A stretch of 64,000 nt of DNA from Acholoe squamosa (lineage: Eukaryota > Annelida > Polychaeta > Phyllodocida > Polynoidae): assembly GCA_949317995.1 (NCBI GenBank), contig OX439035.1, positions 82,833,959-82,897,958 on the forward strand, written 5' to 3'. The notes beneath the pieces are model-generated. The model did no database searches, was not told the DNA's origin, and worked only from the letters and a program-made list of their open reading frames with translations. Below are positions 25,056 to 36,985 of this stretch, piece after piece (within the stretch, counting starts at the first letter, position 1; every line of letters starts with the position of its first letter). The position numbers and the translations under genes are program-made.

Positions 25056-26104
25056 AGGGTAGGAGGGGGTAAGAGGCCCTTTGGGGTAAAAGGCCCTTTA
25101 GCCCTCATAACCAAGGTACTAGTTGTATGCAGCCATTTAGCACTTGGAAGTAAGGATAACTTCAAGGAGATCTCTTCTGTAGGTTTTGATTATGATTGGA
25201 TGAGAAAAAGTTAACTTATCAGACATTCAAAATTTTATAACTGTTAAGATCATCATGCTCAATTTGAGATGATTAGAAATAAAAGGGTCCTGAAATATGC
25301 ATGGATTTTTGGGTAGCAAGTTAAATGGGTTAAAAGTATTAGGTGAGGTATTATTAGATAAAGGGGTGAAGGGTAGGTCATAAGAATACATTTTTTTTAC
25401 CTTAAACTTTGTTCCAATACCTACATGGGCTTTTGAGATGAACTTTATCTTATCATCAGATCCTTGGGCCTTTTGCCCCATCGCTTTGGGCCTTTTACCC
25501 AAGCCCTTCAACCTACGGGGCAAAATGCCCCACTTTTTGTCAAGCATTCTATGGGAATATTCCATAAGGCTAGGCTGACAACCTATTTCACAAGTATGAT
25601 ACATTGTTCCATCTCTTGATTGGTGTGAAAAATATGCATTAATTAGGGATTATTCTCTTGGAACTAGCTCAGTTACGTGCTATTAGGGTATTTTAGCTTA
25701 TCCTACCCTATTACCCCTTGGACTTCCATATGAATTATCGAAAATGCTACTTTAGGTGATTTGGAATGTCCAAATCTCAGCAGTAGTTCATGAATATTAA
25801 CTTTAGCTTCTTTTTTAATGATAAGAATCTTAAAGGAGCTTTTATTCCAATTATGATCCTCTTTATTGTGCATGTGGGCCTTTTATCCCAAAGGTTGTGG
25901 GCCTTTTACCCCAGCTGTGGGCCTTTTACCCCAGCATCCACTGATTTACTGTAACAATCTATGGGGCAGAGCTGACAAGCTTTTGCGAAAGAAGAAAATA
26001 TCATTTCATCCTTTGAATAATGAAAAAAGTATTCTGGAAGCAGCCATGAATTTCTTATAAATGACACAATTGTAAATCAAGGGCGTTTTACCCCACCCTA
26101 CCCT
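25056..26104. mobile_element. TIR element with GGGCCTTTTACCCC motifs
   Basis: Left AGGGTAGGAGGGGGTAAGAG and right (inverse) AGGGTAGGGTGGGGTAAAAC. Copies of the motif GGGCCTTTTACCCC, in either orientation, lie at about 25075, 25090, 25471, 25488, 25520, 25876, 25900, 25918 and 26081, concentrated in the two outer thirds. No transposase ORF and no clear target duplication were seen. Confidence 0.65.
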
Positions 26105-27143
26105 ACATCCTTCTCCATTCTGTCTCCCAATTCAGCCATTCTCAGGGGCTATCAAACTCACCAGGGTGCTCATGTCCTGTTCCCAACCACTAGAAATGAA
26201 ATAATGCATATAGCTTGCATACTTTCTTGACATCATATCATTATGCATTATATTAGCCCAGAGACGTCCTATTAGAAAATATAATATAGTTGACATCATA
26301 TCATTATGCATTATATTAGCTCAGAGACATCCTATTAGAAAATTTAATATAGTAGAGGATTGCCCTGATACTAGAAATGTCTTAAGCCATTCCAAAAGAG
26401 GTTTTGGCAGTGGTTCAGACCTGTCCCGTTCCCAACCACTTATTAATGTAATTTTATTAACTTGTAGAACTCGCCCAAAATGATCTATTGACTTCTTCTC
26501 CGTCCTCCCACCCACCCATTACATATAACTATCTCAAAAGGATGAGTAATACCCTCTTCCACCCATTAATTAGATAAAATGATCCTAATGCAATGAATAA
26601 TATCCTGGTCACTGTAATCATTATGTCCTGTTCCCAACAATCTTTGTCCCGTTCCCAACCACCTTATAATCACACTTAACAATACTACCCCTCTTGAAAC
26701 CAACTCATAATCACTTAACTCCTTACTACCTTGCCTTCCACCATCTCTGAGCAGAAAAATATCTCAATGTTTCTGTCCCGTTCCCAACCACTTTACACCA
26801 ATCAGATTTTTAAATATCAAGCGAATACACTTCTGAATTTGGCCAAGATTCTAAATAGCTCTTGAAGGGAAGGATCTATGTTACATACATAACAGAAAAT
26901 ATTATGACATACCTATCTTGTCAACTGCAACAAAGTGGCAAAGTTTCGAAATAATTTCTTTACAATATGGGTCAAAAATGAAAATTGGGGGGCCTAGGGC
27001 CCTTAAACTTGACAGAGATAAGGGAAATTGTTATTACTACCTCGAAATATGTATCCATTAGCTCGATTTAACATATTTTAAAGGAATTTTGTGTGAGGCA
27101 AATAGCATATTTCTATTGGCATGAAGAAGTTAAGAACGGGACA

Positions 27144-27740
27144 AGAGTGCACATACCAGGTTTGCATGGTTGCCATGGTAACCAAACACATGTTTAAGAA
27201 AAATCAGCTATGCATTGTTATGCACCCATACCTGTAATTTATCTACACAAAAGGATTTAACCATATTTTAAATTAATCTCTGACACAGTCTGGACCATTC
27301 TGGATCTCAAAGTTGCATCAAACTCACAATACATAGCCATATGTGTTTACCCCAAAAATGATAACAGTTCCATGTACAACTATACATATAACATGCTGCC
27401 TATTAAATAAAATTAAACTTATAAAGTGTAGAGTCTAGATGACGTACCGGTGCCCCAGGTATATACATGTAGCAAAATGTCCACGACCATGGCATGGGTA
27501 TTTTTACATCGTATACAATGTAAAAAATCCCATGGGGGCATCCATTGCACCCTGTACGCATTTGGACTATTCCCTCCCCCTATGGGTCAATATCCATCAA
27601 ACGCCCATTTTGATTTATATTACGGACGTTTGGGTATTTGTTCCATTCAAACAGGCCTGGGGTAGTACCAATGAGTTCAATATCTTCTTTTTTTTATCCC
27701 TGATGTACTCTAAACATATGGGGGTATATAAAAATGTATA
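27144..27740. other. Intergenic, no gene seen
   Basis: AT-rich. The plus ORF 27439-27846 has no recognisable domain and runs into the next TIR element. A phrase TATATTACGGACGTTTG at 27617 recurs in diverged form at 29590, 30645, 31365 and 32191. Confidence 0.45.
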
Positions 27741-28621
27741 CCAGAAAACGGGGATACTTTGTCCCTTAAGGGGTAACATTAGCCCAGTCACAGAAAAATG
27801 TTGTTTTGATCTCGATATTACAATGAAGGATATTTTTTATATCTAGGTCACTTTTATCAAAAAGCCTATCATCTAAGCTACATTGTTAGCCTAAATAGAA
27901 TTTTGAAAGTGATAATTATTTTTAGATATAAGGCAATGAGTAGAGGCTAAAATTTTCACATCACAGATTACGGGTGTGTCCGGAAATTGCGTCTGGATCA
28001 ACCAATAATATTCAAGAATGAGTCTGTTGGTTTTAACCCGAAGGCATCTCAAATCAAGTGTACTATATTCATTTAGCCCAAGAAAGATTTTATTATTTCA
28101 CATTTTCTGTAAAATTATAATTTCTCTAAAAAATTCGGATTACCTTGGCCCTTGGGGGTAACTTTGGCCCGCCACTACTAAATGCCTGTCATTTTAGTCA
28201 AAAAAAGTCATATTTTTCACAATTTTTGTTACATGCTGTAGTTTAGACTGTATCCATGAGTTTTGTTCACCTTTGATGAAAAATACCTGAATTGGATAGT
28301 TTCTAAGAATGCTTTTTATATTGACAAAGTTTTTAGGGGTAACTTTGACCCAATATTTGGTTGTGAAAAAATAAGAAATATACTCCCATAGGGAATCCCT
28401 TGTGGGGCAATGTTGCCCCGAAGTAAGGGTAACTTTGCCCCAACCTATTTCGATGTAAATCTAGTACTTGCTAGACACAAAATTTTAAAATTACACATAC
28501 ATCTGAAAGATACTGACTAAAACTCAAACTAATAATAGTTATTTCTCTGATACTTGCACTCCTATCATGCTAATTTTTTGGAAATATCCAAAAAGTGGGC
28601 CAAAGTATCCCAGTTTTACGG
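27741..28621. mobile_element. TIR element with GGGTAACTTTGCCC motifs, TA-flanked
   Basis: The left end CCAGAAAACGGGGATACTTTG and the right end, inverse CCGTAAAACTGGGATACTTTG, match at 18 of 21 positions. Both are bounded by TA. The motif GGGGTAACTTTGCCC (or its inverse) occurs near 27774, 28154, 28335, 28404, 28425 and 28597. No ORF resembling a transposase. Confidence 0.7.
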
Positions 28622-28741
28622 TAGTTTTATTTTATTTCTATCTTATTATGCTGCAGAAATCAGCTTTAAAGTTGAAGAAAACGCTTTTTTTCTTCTTTTT
28701 TCACTGGAATGACAATGAACTTTCCCCAATAAATGTGAAAT

Positions 28742-29292
28742 TTTGTTTGTTTGTTTGTTTAGTTTTACGTCCAGGGGCCCTCAAGGAACTCAGACATTTA
28801 AGGTTTCTCGGACATTAAGTCCTTTCTTTTCTTTTTGGACAGGTATTTATATGCTGCTTGCCAGACACAGCAGTGACCGAATCTATGAATGACCGAATCT
28901 ATGAGATGAATGACCGAATCTATGAGGAGGGTCGAGGGGGAAAACCGCTACCGGGGCTTCATTCCCCTACTCTTTTCGAAGGATAGCAAGTGTTCCTTTA
29001 TTTGCCTGGTCCCAAAGGCAGGGCCAGACATACCACGGCCTTTGATCACTCAGACGTGGTTCACTGAGGGGGAATCCCATGGCAAAAAACAAGCATGTAA
29101 GCCCAGGCCCGCGCATATGGACACCAGCTGCCCACATGCTCACCCCAAGACACAAGAAACCCCAAGTTTGTCGCCTTTTACGAATCTGGTATGCCCACTG
29201 TTAGTATGGAAGGAGATTTCTCCTTGTGGACTCCCAATGAAGTTATTCTGCTCCTTCATGCCCTCACATGAAGGTCCCCACTCCACAGGGGG
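28742..29292 (-). mobile_element. 551-bp retroposon with (AAAC)n tail and 14-bp TSD
   Basis: It is bounded by a perfect 14-bp direct repeat, AATAAATGTGAAAT, at 28728-28741 and 29293-29306. On the minus strand it ends GGACGTAAAACTAAACAAAC, a tetranucleotide tail after the same type of 3' end as at 5638 and 43701. The body contains GACCGAATCTATGA repeated three times (28876-28925). Length, tail and TSD fit a SINE or a 5'-truncated LINE; no RT is present. The ORFs over it are incidental. Confidence 0.85.
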
Positions 29293-29696
29293 AATAAATG
29301 TGAAATGGATAACCACAGGTCTTTTTTGTCTTTTGTAACCTATAGCATAACATCTTGGGCCTAACCAAGTGGGCTTCATATACTCTGACTTAACGCATCT
29401 GTTGGGGAGGTCCAACCTGACTCTCCTAGGTACTCCTGCTCAGATACTAGTACCCCTATCTCCATTTTTCTTCTTTGGTGAAGTAGTTCCCTTCATTTGC
29501 TGCCCATTTAGCTCATAAACAGACCCCCATCGACGCTTTATACTATAGATATATGTGTTGGGAGAGTTTGAGAAAATAATATTTTTTTATGGACGTTTGT
29601 CCAGAGAATTCAAAATGTAAAATCTCCCCCTGAAACCACTCTTATCTCTTCTAAACCACTTTTAAAGTCTCCCTTATGGTCGAGTAGGGGAAGGTT

Positions 29697-30557
29697 GCCT
29701 AATTTGGACCGTCTCCTAAATTGGACCACCCTTATTTCCCCTAGTGGCAGTAATAGGAACTAGGTTCCAATGCTGCCATTTTTTAGTCAATATCACTAAC
29801 GTTCCTAATAACTTCTAAATATTTTTCTGTAATTTTATACACATTTTTCGTGAAAAATGTTTTTTGGACCTCTTGATCTTATTTGCATCACCGCCTCCTG
29901 GTTGCTAGGCAACAATTTTTTGTTCAAAATCCTTTCCAATTTTTAGATGTCATATTATACTTTTAGACTAAAATGAAATTTGATAAAAACCATTGTCATG
30001 TTTTAGAAAACAAATTATCAATGAGAAAGGTGAAAAGTTGCCTAAATTGGACCAGCTTGAGTTGCTTAAATTAGACCATAGTTGTAATATTGGATCAAAT
30101 TTAGTTGCCTAAATTGGACCACCCAGTGGGGCCTAGGCCTAGTTTTCTAAATTGGATCAATGTGTAACCTTTTTCTTACTCCACTACAGTGCAAATTCAC
30201 AGGATATTGATGGAAACACTAAGAGGACATCTGATATCATATATCAAAAGTTCCCTAGTTTTATATATTTTTCAATATAATGAAAGTATAAGGAAATACA
30301 GAACAATAGTGCATATTGGTCCAAATTAGGATACTAACTGGTCCAAATTAGGCAACCAGGTGCCTAAATTGGACCATTATGCTTTGATTTTAAATTGCAC
30401 ACCCTGACTAAAGAAATTCAAATTCCTATATTTCTATGCTATGACCATAAAGCTTTAAGGTACCATCACAAAGTGTATAAATTTTACATTCAAATTCATA
30501 GCAATAATCACTGGACAGGGAAAAAAATCTTAGGGGGTCCAAATTAGGCAGCTTTCC
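29697..30557. mobile_element. TIR element with TTGCCTAAATTGGACC motifs
   Basis: Left GGGGAAGGTTGCCTAATTTGG and right (inverse) GGAAAGCTGCCTAATTTGG. The motif TTGCCTAAATTGGACC or its inverse occurs at about 29704, 29722, 30038, 30062, 30108, 30144, 30319, 30341, 30360 and 30537. No transposase and no sure target duplication. Confidence 0.7.
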
Positions 30558-30879
30558 AATTTAACATAATCTGACTACGCCATTTTTGTAGTTATTAGCC
30601 TCTGTTTCTTCTCTATGATCAAAAGAGATCTTATGGATGTTTGCGCTATACAAACGTCCATAATTTTTATTGTGGCGGGAATTCTAGGCAACCCCTACAG
30701 TCAGCGTTCAGTACTAGCTTAGCTTGTTCCTGGCAGCTCATGAGATGGTTGTCCTGGCCCCCATCTTGCATCTTTTGGGAAGAAGAATCTCAACCACCTA
30801 CTGATATTTTGGCCTCGAACTTCAGAAAAGGTAAGATTTTGTCTCTCTCTCCTTGTTCGGGGCATAGTTTCAGCACCAT

Positions 30880-31195
30880 CCCAGGTAGCACAGAGACATT
30901 GGCATAACGTTGGGCCGACGTTGGCCCAACCATCGGCTTTACATAGGCTGCCCATCCTGCCAGCGTAGGCCCGACGGTGCCAACCAAATGCCAACATAGG
31001 CTCAACGTTGGCTTTTGGTCGGCAAACATCAGGATCAGCAAATGGTCGGCAGGGGGCTGACCATTTGCCGATATCCTGCCAACGTTGGGCCAATGTTGGC
31101 ATTTGGTTGGCAAATGCCACTGGTCGGGCCTACGTAGGCCAACGTTGGCCCGATGTATCGGGCCAACGTTGGCAAATTTTTGTGTGCTACCTGGG
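30880..31195. mobile_element. CCCAGGTAGCACA MITE with GCCAACGTTGGC palindromes
   Basis: Ends are CCCAGGTAGCACAGAGACA and the inverse CCCAGGTAGCACACAAAAA. AT on both sides may be a 2-bp duplication. The interior is a string of GCCAACGTTGGC-like palindromes and GGCAAATGCCAAC phrases. Read as protein on the minus strand it gives repeated ANVGPTLAQRW-like text, which explains the ORFs at 30719-31120 (-). Confidence 0.85.
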
Positions 31196-32379
31196 ATAGA
31201 TCAAATTGGCTGTAAAGATTCTGTGTGACATGGATGAATTGCTTATTTAGGAACATTTACAAAGTGTTAATGACATCCCCACATGCTGCAATGACCCTTT
31301 CCACGACGTTCCAGAATGTGATGTAATATATATTATGGACATTTGCAAACACCCGTAAACGTCCATAATATATTGATCGTTGTTTACATTTATGTTGTAC
31401 ACCTCTCTTATGCCATGGTATGCCCCCAACATGCATTAAAGGACAACATACACATTCCTTTTCAAGGGAAAATTCCATTATAATAACCTTCTATATACTT
31501 TTTATAACAGAATTGAATTTGAAATAGACTGATTAAGGGTCCATGTAAGCTAATTCCGTTGGTATGATGAGAATCTGTTCAAAGGCCTAAAATAAAAACA
31601 GGAGTGGTGCCCCCTTGTGGATAGTGGGTGCATAAGGGTACTGATGACATCATCTGTACCATTATCAGTGAAGGCAACCATGGTCAGTCAGGGGGACTGG
31701 GGTGCCCCCTTGAGGGAGGGTATGAAAACACTCACTGGGAAGTAAAAGAAGAGCTGCATCTCTCAGACCACTGAACAAAAGTGGGAATATTCATGAAAAG
31801 AAACAAATTTTGTCATAATATTTTTCTTTACATAGATATAACAGTTTAAATGTATGCAAATACTGGTTTATCCCGAGATTGAGCTATTCATGCATGGTGA
31901 ACTTTAATGCACATTTTATATCAGAAAACAGTCTGCACTCCTGTCCCATTCCTCTTTTGTGGAGTTTGAACATGGTATGAAGCAAAATTGCACCTTCCAA
32001 CACCCAATTTCTGTTCTAAACGGTGTTCTCTTCTCACAAAAACAGATGTTTCAGAGTACAGTTTTTCTCCCATGTACTCTTTTAGCTCTCCTGTGCTTCC
32101 CCTCACCCCCTTCAATCACCTTGTTAAGAAATCTTTATAAAGAAACAGCTTTTATACACCTCTAGGACCTGAAAACCCTCTTGCAATTTATATTACGGAC
32201 GCTTGCAGGCGTTTGTCTCGGACATACCATCATGTCTTATACTGAACACCCACCATCTGCCTACCTGTTTTATATGTCAAAAGTTAGGCCTACTAATAGA
32301 GTTTGTTCCTGCCCAAAATTAACTCCATTCTCCCTTTCTCTGTCTTTCAAAAATACCCTTTTAATGAAAATTACCAATG
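31196..32379. other. Intergenic, no gene seen
   Basis: A short hairpin with TATTATGGAC and GTCCATAATA arms lies at 31332-31372. The ORFs at 31921-32477 show no recognisable domain. Confidence 0.45.
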
Positions 32380-32398
32380 TTTTTCTCAGCAAACGCGC

Positions 32399-32752
32399 GA
32401 AGCTCGAAGCATTAAAATGTCCAACAAACGCTTTGATATCTTATCCAGTGATGAAGCACTTACGACTATCAAGGTAAAGTGTCCTGGCATAGACGACACC
32501 AAGGGCCTCAGGCTTAAATTGGACATCAGAGCATTACCAATACATACCTTCAGGCAGATGTATGGTGATTTTGACCCTTTAACAGTACTATCACCAGTTG
32601 GGCAGACCCAGCTCACGGCATATACTGGAGATGCCATCAAGGGTATCGGCAAGCTATCTCTACAGTGCGAGTATGCCAAGTCAGAGTGGGTGAAAGCCAC
32701 ATTAATGTCAAGGTGTCTGAGTGGAAAATCAATATTATCCATAATTAGCTAA
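32399..32752 (+). pseudogene. gypsy protease fragment
   Basis: The open frame contains LDIRALPIHTFRQMYGDFDP and then QLTAYTGDAIKGIGKLSLQC. The spacing matches the gypsy retropepsin region, where the first phrase normally carries the catalytic Asp-Thr-Gly. Here that triad reads Asp-Ile-Arg, so the catalytic Thr and Gly are lost and the fragment cannot be an active protease. The frame stops at 32752 just where the RT should follow. The gag region upstream was not recognised. Confidence 0.65.
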
Positions 32753-32909
32753 TCTTCACCTACCACCAACGTAAAATGCTGTCTGCCGCCATCTTAGATG
32801 TTTACGTTTCAAAAGGGCTGCGCATGTGCAATGGACCTATGACATCATCGTGCGGATTTGGCGCTAGTTATTTAATGCAGGGGTTCAATACGGGAGACTA
32901 GTGCATTGT

Positions 32910-33912
32910 CAATGGGGCATCGATATTCACCTTGACATAAAACTAGATATACATGTCGATGGAGTGTCAATTGATCTCATTAGCTTCAGTACCGACAATC
33001 AGGCACAACTCCAAAGGGAGACCCAGTGGTGCCCTGTCCTGAACGCCCTAGCAGAGGTCGTATATCGTGGATGGCCATCAAAGATATCTGACTTACAGAC
33101 TTACCTCCATATATTCTGGTCATTCAGAGATATGATTGGCCTTGATGATGGGATCCTGTTCAAAGGAAAGCAGGTCATCGTTCCAGAAACAATGCAGAAG
33201 GACATTCTACAGCAACTCCACCGTGCTCATCTAGGCATAGAAAAGACAAGGTTGCTGGCCCGAGACAGTCTACTGGCTACGGATCAATGCCGACATTGAG
33301 AAAGTGGTCCAGGGTTGTAGTGCATGCCAAGATTATTACTCAAAATTTCCGATTGTCAAAGAATTACAACCTCCAGTGAATTCTGAGGTTGTAAAAGATG
33401 TAGTGGAGGAGGCCTGCTGCACCTTTGGAAGACTAGACGAGATCAGGTCAGATAACGGCCTACAATATGCTAGTGAGACCTTTAAGGAGTTTTGCCAGCG
33501 ATGGGGAATAAAGCATACAACATCATCCCCACATTACGCCCAGTCCAATTTGTATATTGAGCGTCAAGTATGCTATGTAAAGCCAGTCATCAAAAAGTGC
33601 ATCAAGTCAAAAGGAAGTATCCAGGAAGCCCTGCTGATGCTACGGGCTACCCCAGTTGAAAGCCGGTTGCCATCACCGGCTGAGATGTTGCTAGAAAGGC
33701 AGGTAGCTACTATGTTACGAGCACATGAGGCTGATATTGACCAAGACATCAAACATAGGCTGGAAGAGAGGGGGAGACAAGGCCAAAGAGCAATACGTCT
33801 AGACAGCACGGAGTCAACCTCTGCCATCCTTATACCCAGGGCAGGACATTTACATCCAAGACAAGGCCTCCAAGACATGGCTGCTAGGCACAGTCGTGGA
33901 AAAGAGGGCTGA
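32910..33912 (+). pseudogene. gypsy integrase, internally deleted and frameshifted
   Basis: Two plus frames. The first (to 33299) contains DDGILFKGKQVIVPETMQ and HRAHLGIEKTRLLARDS, the start of the HHCC zinc-binding domain. The second (33304-33912) resumes with GCSACQDY, the Cys-Cys half. It then jumps straight to YSKFPIVKEL, losing the segment with the first catalytic Asp. The second Asp (RSDNG near 33450) and the Glu region (YIERQV near 33558) are present. A stop at 33299 separates the frames. Non-functional. Confidence 0.8.
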
Positions 33913-34509
33913 GCCCTGCTCATACATGGTTGACACACCAAGTACACTGCGGCGCAACAGACTTTGTGCACGCCCAAAAGATGCCACCTCCACAGCAAAT
34001 GTGTCCCAATGGTGAAAAGAGACTGTCACTAGAAAAGAGACTAGGCCCAGAACTGATAAACTGGCACAACTCACACCACAGAAAGCTCCACTGGCACAAC
34101 TCACACCATAGAAAGCCCCGGAAAGTCCTATAAGTGAGGTCCGCACTAGCAGAGCTGGCCGTGCTATCAAAACACCAGCACGGTGTCAGGACTAGTCAGT
34201 CAAGGACCACCTGCCAGCCAGAGGCCAGAATAAAGCCTTCAGGTGGAGGAAAACAAGGGCAGTCCACCCTATGTTTTCTAGAGTAGATTAAGGTCATCAT
34301 ATTAAAGTATATCATGTTTCAGTTCACTTATAATAAGAGACTTGTTGAAACTCATACTCATAGACATATGACAATACCCCAGGTTAAAGGTTGATTTACA
34401 AAGAGACTCATATGTTACCATAATAGATAAGCAGTTGTGACTTTCATAAATTCCTTATAGACTATGAACTCCTAATGTCGTTCTGATGTTTATCTGAGAA
34501 AAAGGGGGA

Positions 34510-34866
34510 TGTTGTAGTATTGTGCTGCCGACTAGTGGCAGGGGGACAAACTATCGCCGGCACTACAGGGATCTGTATCTCACGATCATGACGCACATGC
34601 TTGTACCTCAATCAGAGTTCAACTAAAGTCTCGGGCTTCCCTAGCCCACTTAAAAGGGTTTATATCTCCTCTTTCCTCTCCCCTCAGGATGTGTGTGGTG
34701 CACATATGCGCGGGCACTGACACATTCCTCTGTTAAATTATCAACCTGTAAAGCACGGGATAGCCACTTAGTGCCGCTAAAGTGCTGTAAAACACAAATC
34801 AATCAATCAATCAACTAAAGTCTATCTACTTCCTAATCGACATGTGTTCATCTATCACTTCACATG
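34510..34866 (+). repeat. gypsy 3' LTR (split by a SINE)
   Basis: Starts TGTTGTAGTATTGTGC right after the polypurine tract. The right limit is approximate, near ATCACTTCACATGCC, because no 5' LTR is available for comparison. Without the 179-bp SINE and one duplicated target it would be about 165 bp. Confidence 0.6.
34632..34810 (+). mobile_element. SINE with (TCAA)n tail and 13-bp TSD
   Basis: Flanked by a perfect 13-bp duplication, TCAACTAAAGTCT, at 34619-34631 and 34811-34823. The head, CGGGCTTCCCTAGCCCACTT, and about the first 110 bases match the SINE at 43701-43888. The 3' third differs and ends CTGTAAAACACAAATCAATC. The tail unit TCAA equals the first four bases of the duplication. Confidence 0.9.
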
Positions 34867-36008
34867 CCAGGCCCGCTTTAAAGTAAGGACTACTGACCTT
34901 CTTTAGGCTAGTTACCTTCTATATATTTAGCTTGTTTCATATGATGTCTTTGATATGGGTTAAAACTATCTTTTTGCAAATGTGACATCACACTATCTCT
35001 TGACACCCCCCTTGTCATACTCGGAAAATACCCCCCATCCTATGTATAGCGATGACAGCCAAAATTCAGGATTTATGCAGGGTCCCATGATTTATATATG
35101 AAATGAAAGGGCTTGAAATTTACAACTCATAGCTTTTTAAATCGAGTTGATACTCCTCCTAGAAACATTTTTATGCCAGTTTGTAAATCAGAAAAAGCAA
35201 AATTCTTTCTGTCATGTCCATGAAGTACTTATTTTAGATCAGATGATTCCAACAATAAAATATGTGATGCAAGGAGAGCATTCATACATGGTTCTACTTA
35301 ATTAGTGATAACTTCTGATTGGATGGGTCAACCGACTAGCTATTTTCACTAGTTTGTAGCTAAATAATAGGAAATTAACATAACTAGGTGTCATCATATT
35401 AGTAGGGGAGTAGGTAAGTATTTCAAATTTCAAGTCAAAATCAAAAATTTATTTATATTTTCTTGAATATTTTGGTGTAAAACCTTTAGGAGATTAAAAA
35501 TTGCCAAAAATCGATGCTGTATTTATAAATAAAACCAACTGATTCTGAACAAGAAAGCATTTAGTTTAAAACAGTTGAGTTGAGAGTATGTCTTGGAGAG
35601 ACAGAAAGGAAACAAGGCAAGGGTACAGAGCCTAGGCTAGATGACTTGCCCATGACTTACCCACTATGTCATTAAGGACACATGTATCTGCTTGTCTTCC
35701 TCCCCCTCCCACCCACAACTTCAAGCACAGCTCTGAGTATTGAGGCATGACTGAATACCCCCCAACCCACCTAGTGGTGTGCTTACCTACCACCCCCAAC
35801 CACACCTACTGGTGATTGTCTGATGGTCACCACCTACCCTGCCTGACCCTGCCTTTAGACCCAACTGCCTTAATTTGTGTTACTAGTAATAAGTAGGTAT
35901 TTATAGCTTTGTCTAGACCAATCAAACATCAGTCATAGCTTTCCCTGGTATTCAAGGCCAACCCAAATAGCCATGCTTCAGCTCATGTTTACTTCTAACA
36001 ATAATAAC
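34867..36008. other. Intergenic, no gene seen
   Basis: AT-rich followed by a C-rich stretch near 35695-35830. No exon recognised. Confidence 0.5.
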
Positions 36009-36256
36009 TACCTTAATCTCCCGTGTATAAGGCGCTTCTTATACGCCAAACAAAATGCTGCTGGGTCTTATATGCAGGAGGTAAATTACCTTGAGTTTGG
36101 GGTGTGCCTTATAGGGGGGGTATTTTTACTATAGAACAGTACTAAACTGACAAAAATCTGCCCTCAGGGGGGCGCCTTCTATGCAAAACAGCCCCCCTGT
36201 GAGTTGGGGGGGCGCCTTATACGCAATTTGAGCCTTCTACGTGGGAGATTAGGGTA
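36009..36256. mobile_element. CCGTAATCTC-family TIR element, copy D
   Basis: TACCTTAATCTCCCGTG on the left and GTGGGAGATTAGGGTA on the right. The interior GTCTTATATGCAGGAGGTAA and TTTACTATAGAACAGTACT match copy C at 19676. Confidence 0.82.
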
Positions 36257-36413
36257 TATGATTCTGAATTCCATATTACCTACTAATGCATCCATAATGA
36301 CTATCTTCCACATACAAAACACTACAAACAAAATGAGACAAGGTGTTGTTTCCTCAAACATTATCTTAGTTGTTTGTCTGTATTACAAAAGGGAACGCGT
36401 CCAGTACCATGAC

Positions 36414-36985
36414 CTTCCCAGGGGTGGACAATTGGTGGACAAGGTCCCAAAGACCCAAAAAGGTCCCAAGGTTAAAAAAGGTCCAAAAGTCATGAAAGGT
36501 CCTATAAAGGTCCCAAGATCACAAAAAAGGTCATATAGTCCCGAAAAAGTCCCAAAGTCCCGAAAAAGTTCTGAAAAGGGCCCAAAGTCTTCAGAAGGTC
36601 CCAAAGTCCTAAAAAGGTCCCAAAGTACCAAAAAGGTACTAAAAAGATCCCAAGGTACCAAAAAATTCCGAAGGTACCATAATGTTCCATGAAATTCCAA
36701 AAAGTTCTATAAAATTCCATAAAGTTCAATAAAGATCTGTAAATGTTAATAAAGATCTGTTAAGTCCCATAAAGTTTCATAAACCTAATAAAGTTCTATG
36801 AAGTTTGATAAAGATCTGTAAAGTCACATAAAGATCCATAAAAACTAATAAAGTTCAATAAAGATCTGTAAAGTTCAACAAAAGAATATAAACCCAATAA
36901 AGATCCATAGTTCAATCAGGTTCAATAAAGATCTATAAAGTTCAACAAAGATCTATAAAGTTCATTAAAAGATCCATAAAGTCCC
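36414..36985 (+). repeat. Degenerate 15-20 bp tandem array with a composition gradient
   Basis: The left part is built of AAAAAGGTCCCAAAGT-like units. In the middle these change to AAAAAGTTCTGAAAAGG and AAAATTCCATAAAGTTC, and the right part is AATAAAGATCTGTAAAGTTC. Neighbouring units are alike while the ends are very different, as expected from local duplication with drift. ORFs here (GPKVKKGPKV-like) are the repeat read as protein. Confidence 0.85.

Larger units (their letters stand above)
22878..27143. repeat. Dispersed TGTCCCGTTCCCAACCAC motif cluster
   Basis: The 18-bp motif occurs in the plus orientation at 22878, 24932, 26173, 26422, 26624, 26645 and 26774, with 0-2 mismatches. A partial inverse (GAACGGGACA) lies at 27134. 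The outermost copies face each other, as if marking the ends of one element of about 4.3 kb into which the elements at 23015 and 25056 have inserted. No transposase was seen. Confidence 0.7.
32380..34866 (+). mobile_element. Decayed Ty3/gypsy LTR retrotransposon
   Basis: In order: a protease-like segment, an abrupt loss of all of reverse transcriptase and RNase H, an integrase zinc-binding region, a partial integrase core, a purine tract (AAAAAGGGGGATG, 34497-34509) and a 3' LTR starting TGTTGTAGTATTGTGC at 34510. No 5' LTR was found. The LTR is interrupted by a SINE. The reading frame is broken at several points, so the copy is dead. Domain order and the strong SDNG and SSPHY integrase motifs assign it to the gypsy group rather than BEL or Copia. 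Confidence 0.85.

Noticed and set aside
30719-31120. 133- and 107-codon minus ORFs with ANVGPTLAQRW-like repeats
   Set aside because: They are the palindromic interior of the CCCAGGTAGCACA MITE read in frame; both strands and several frames are open.
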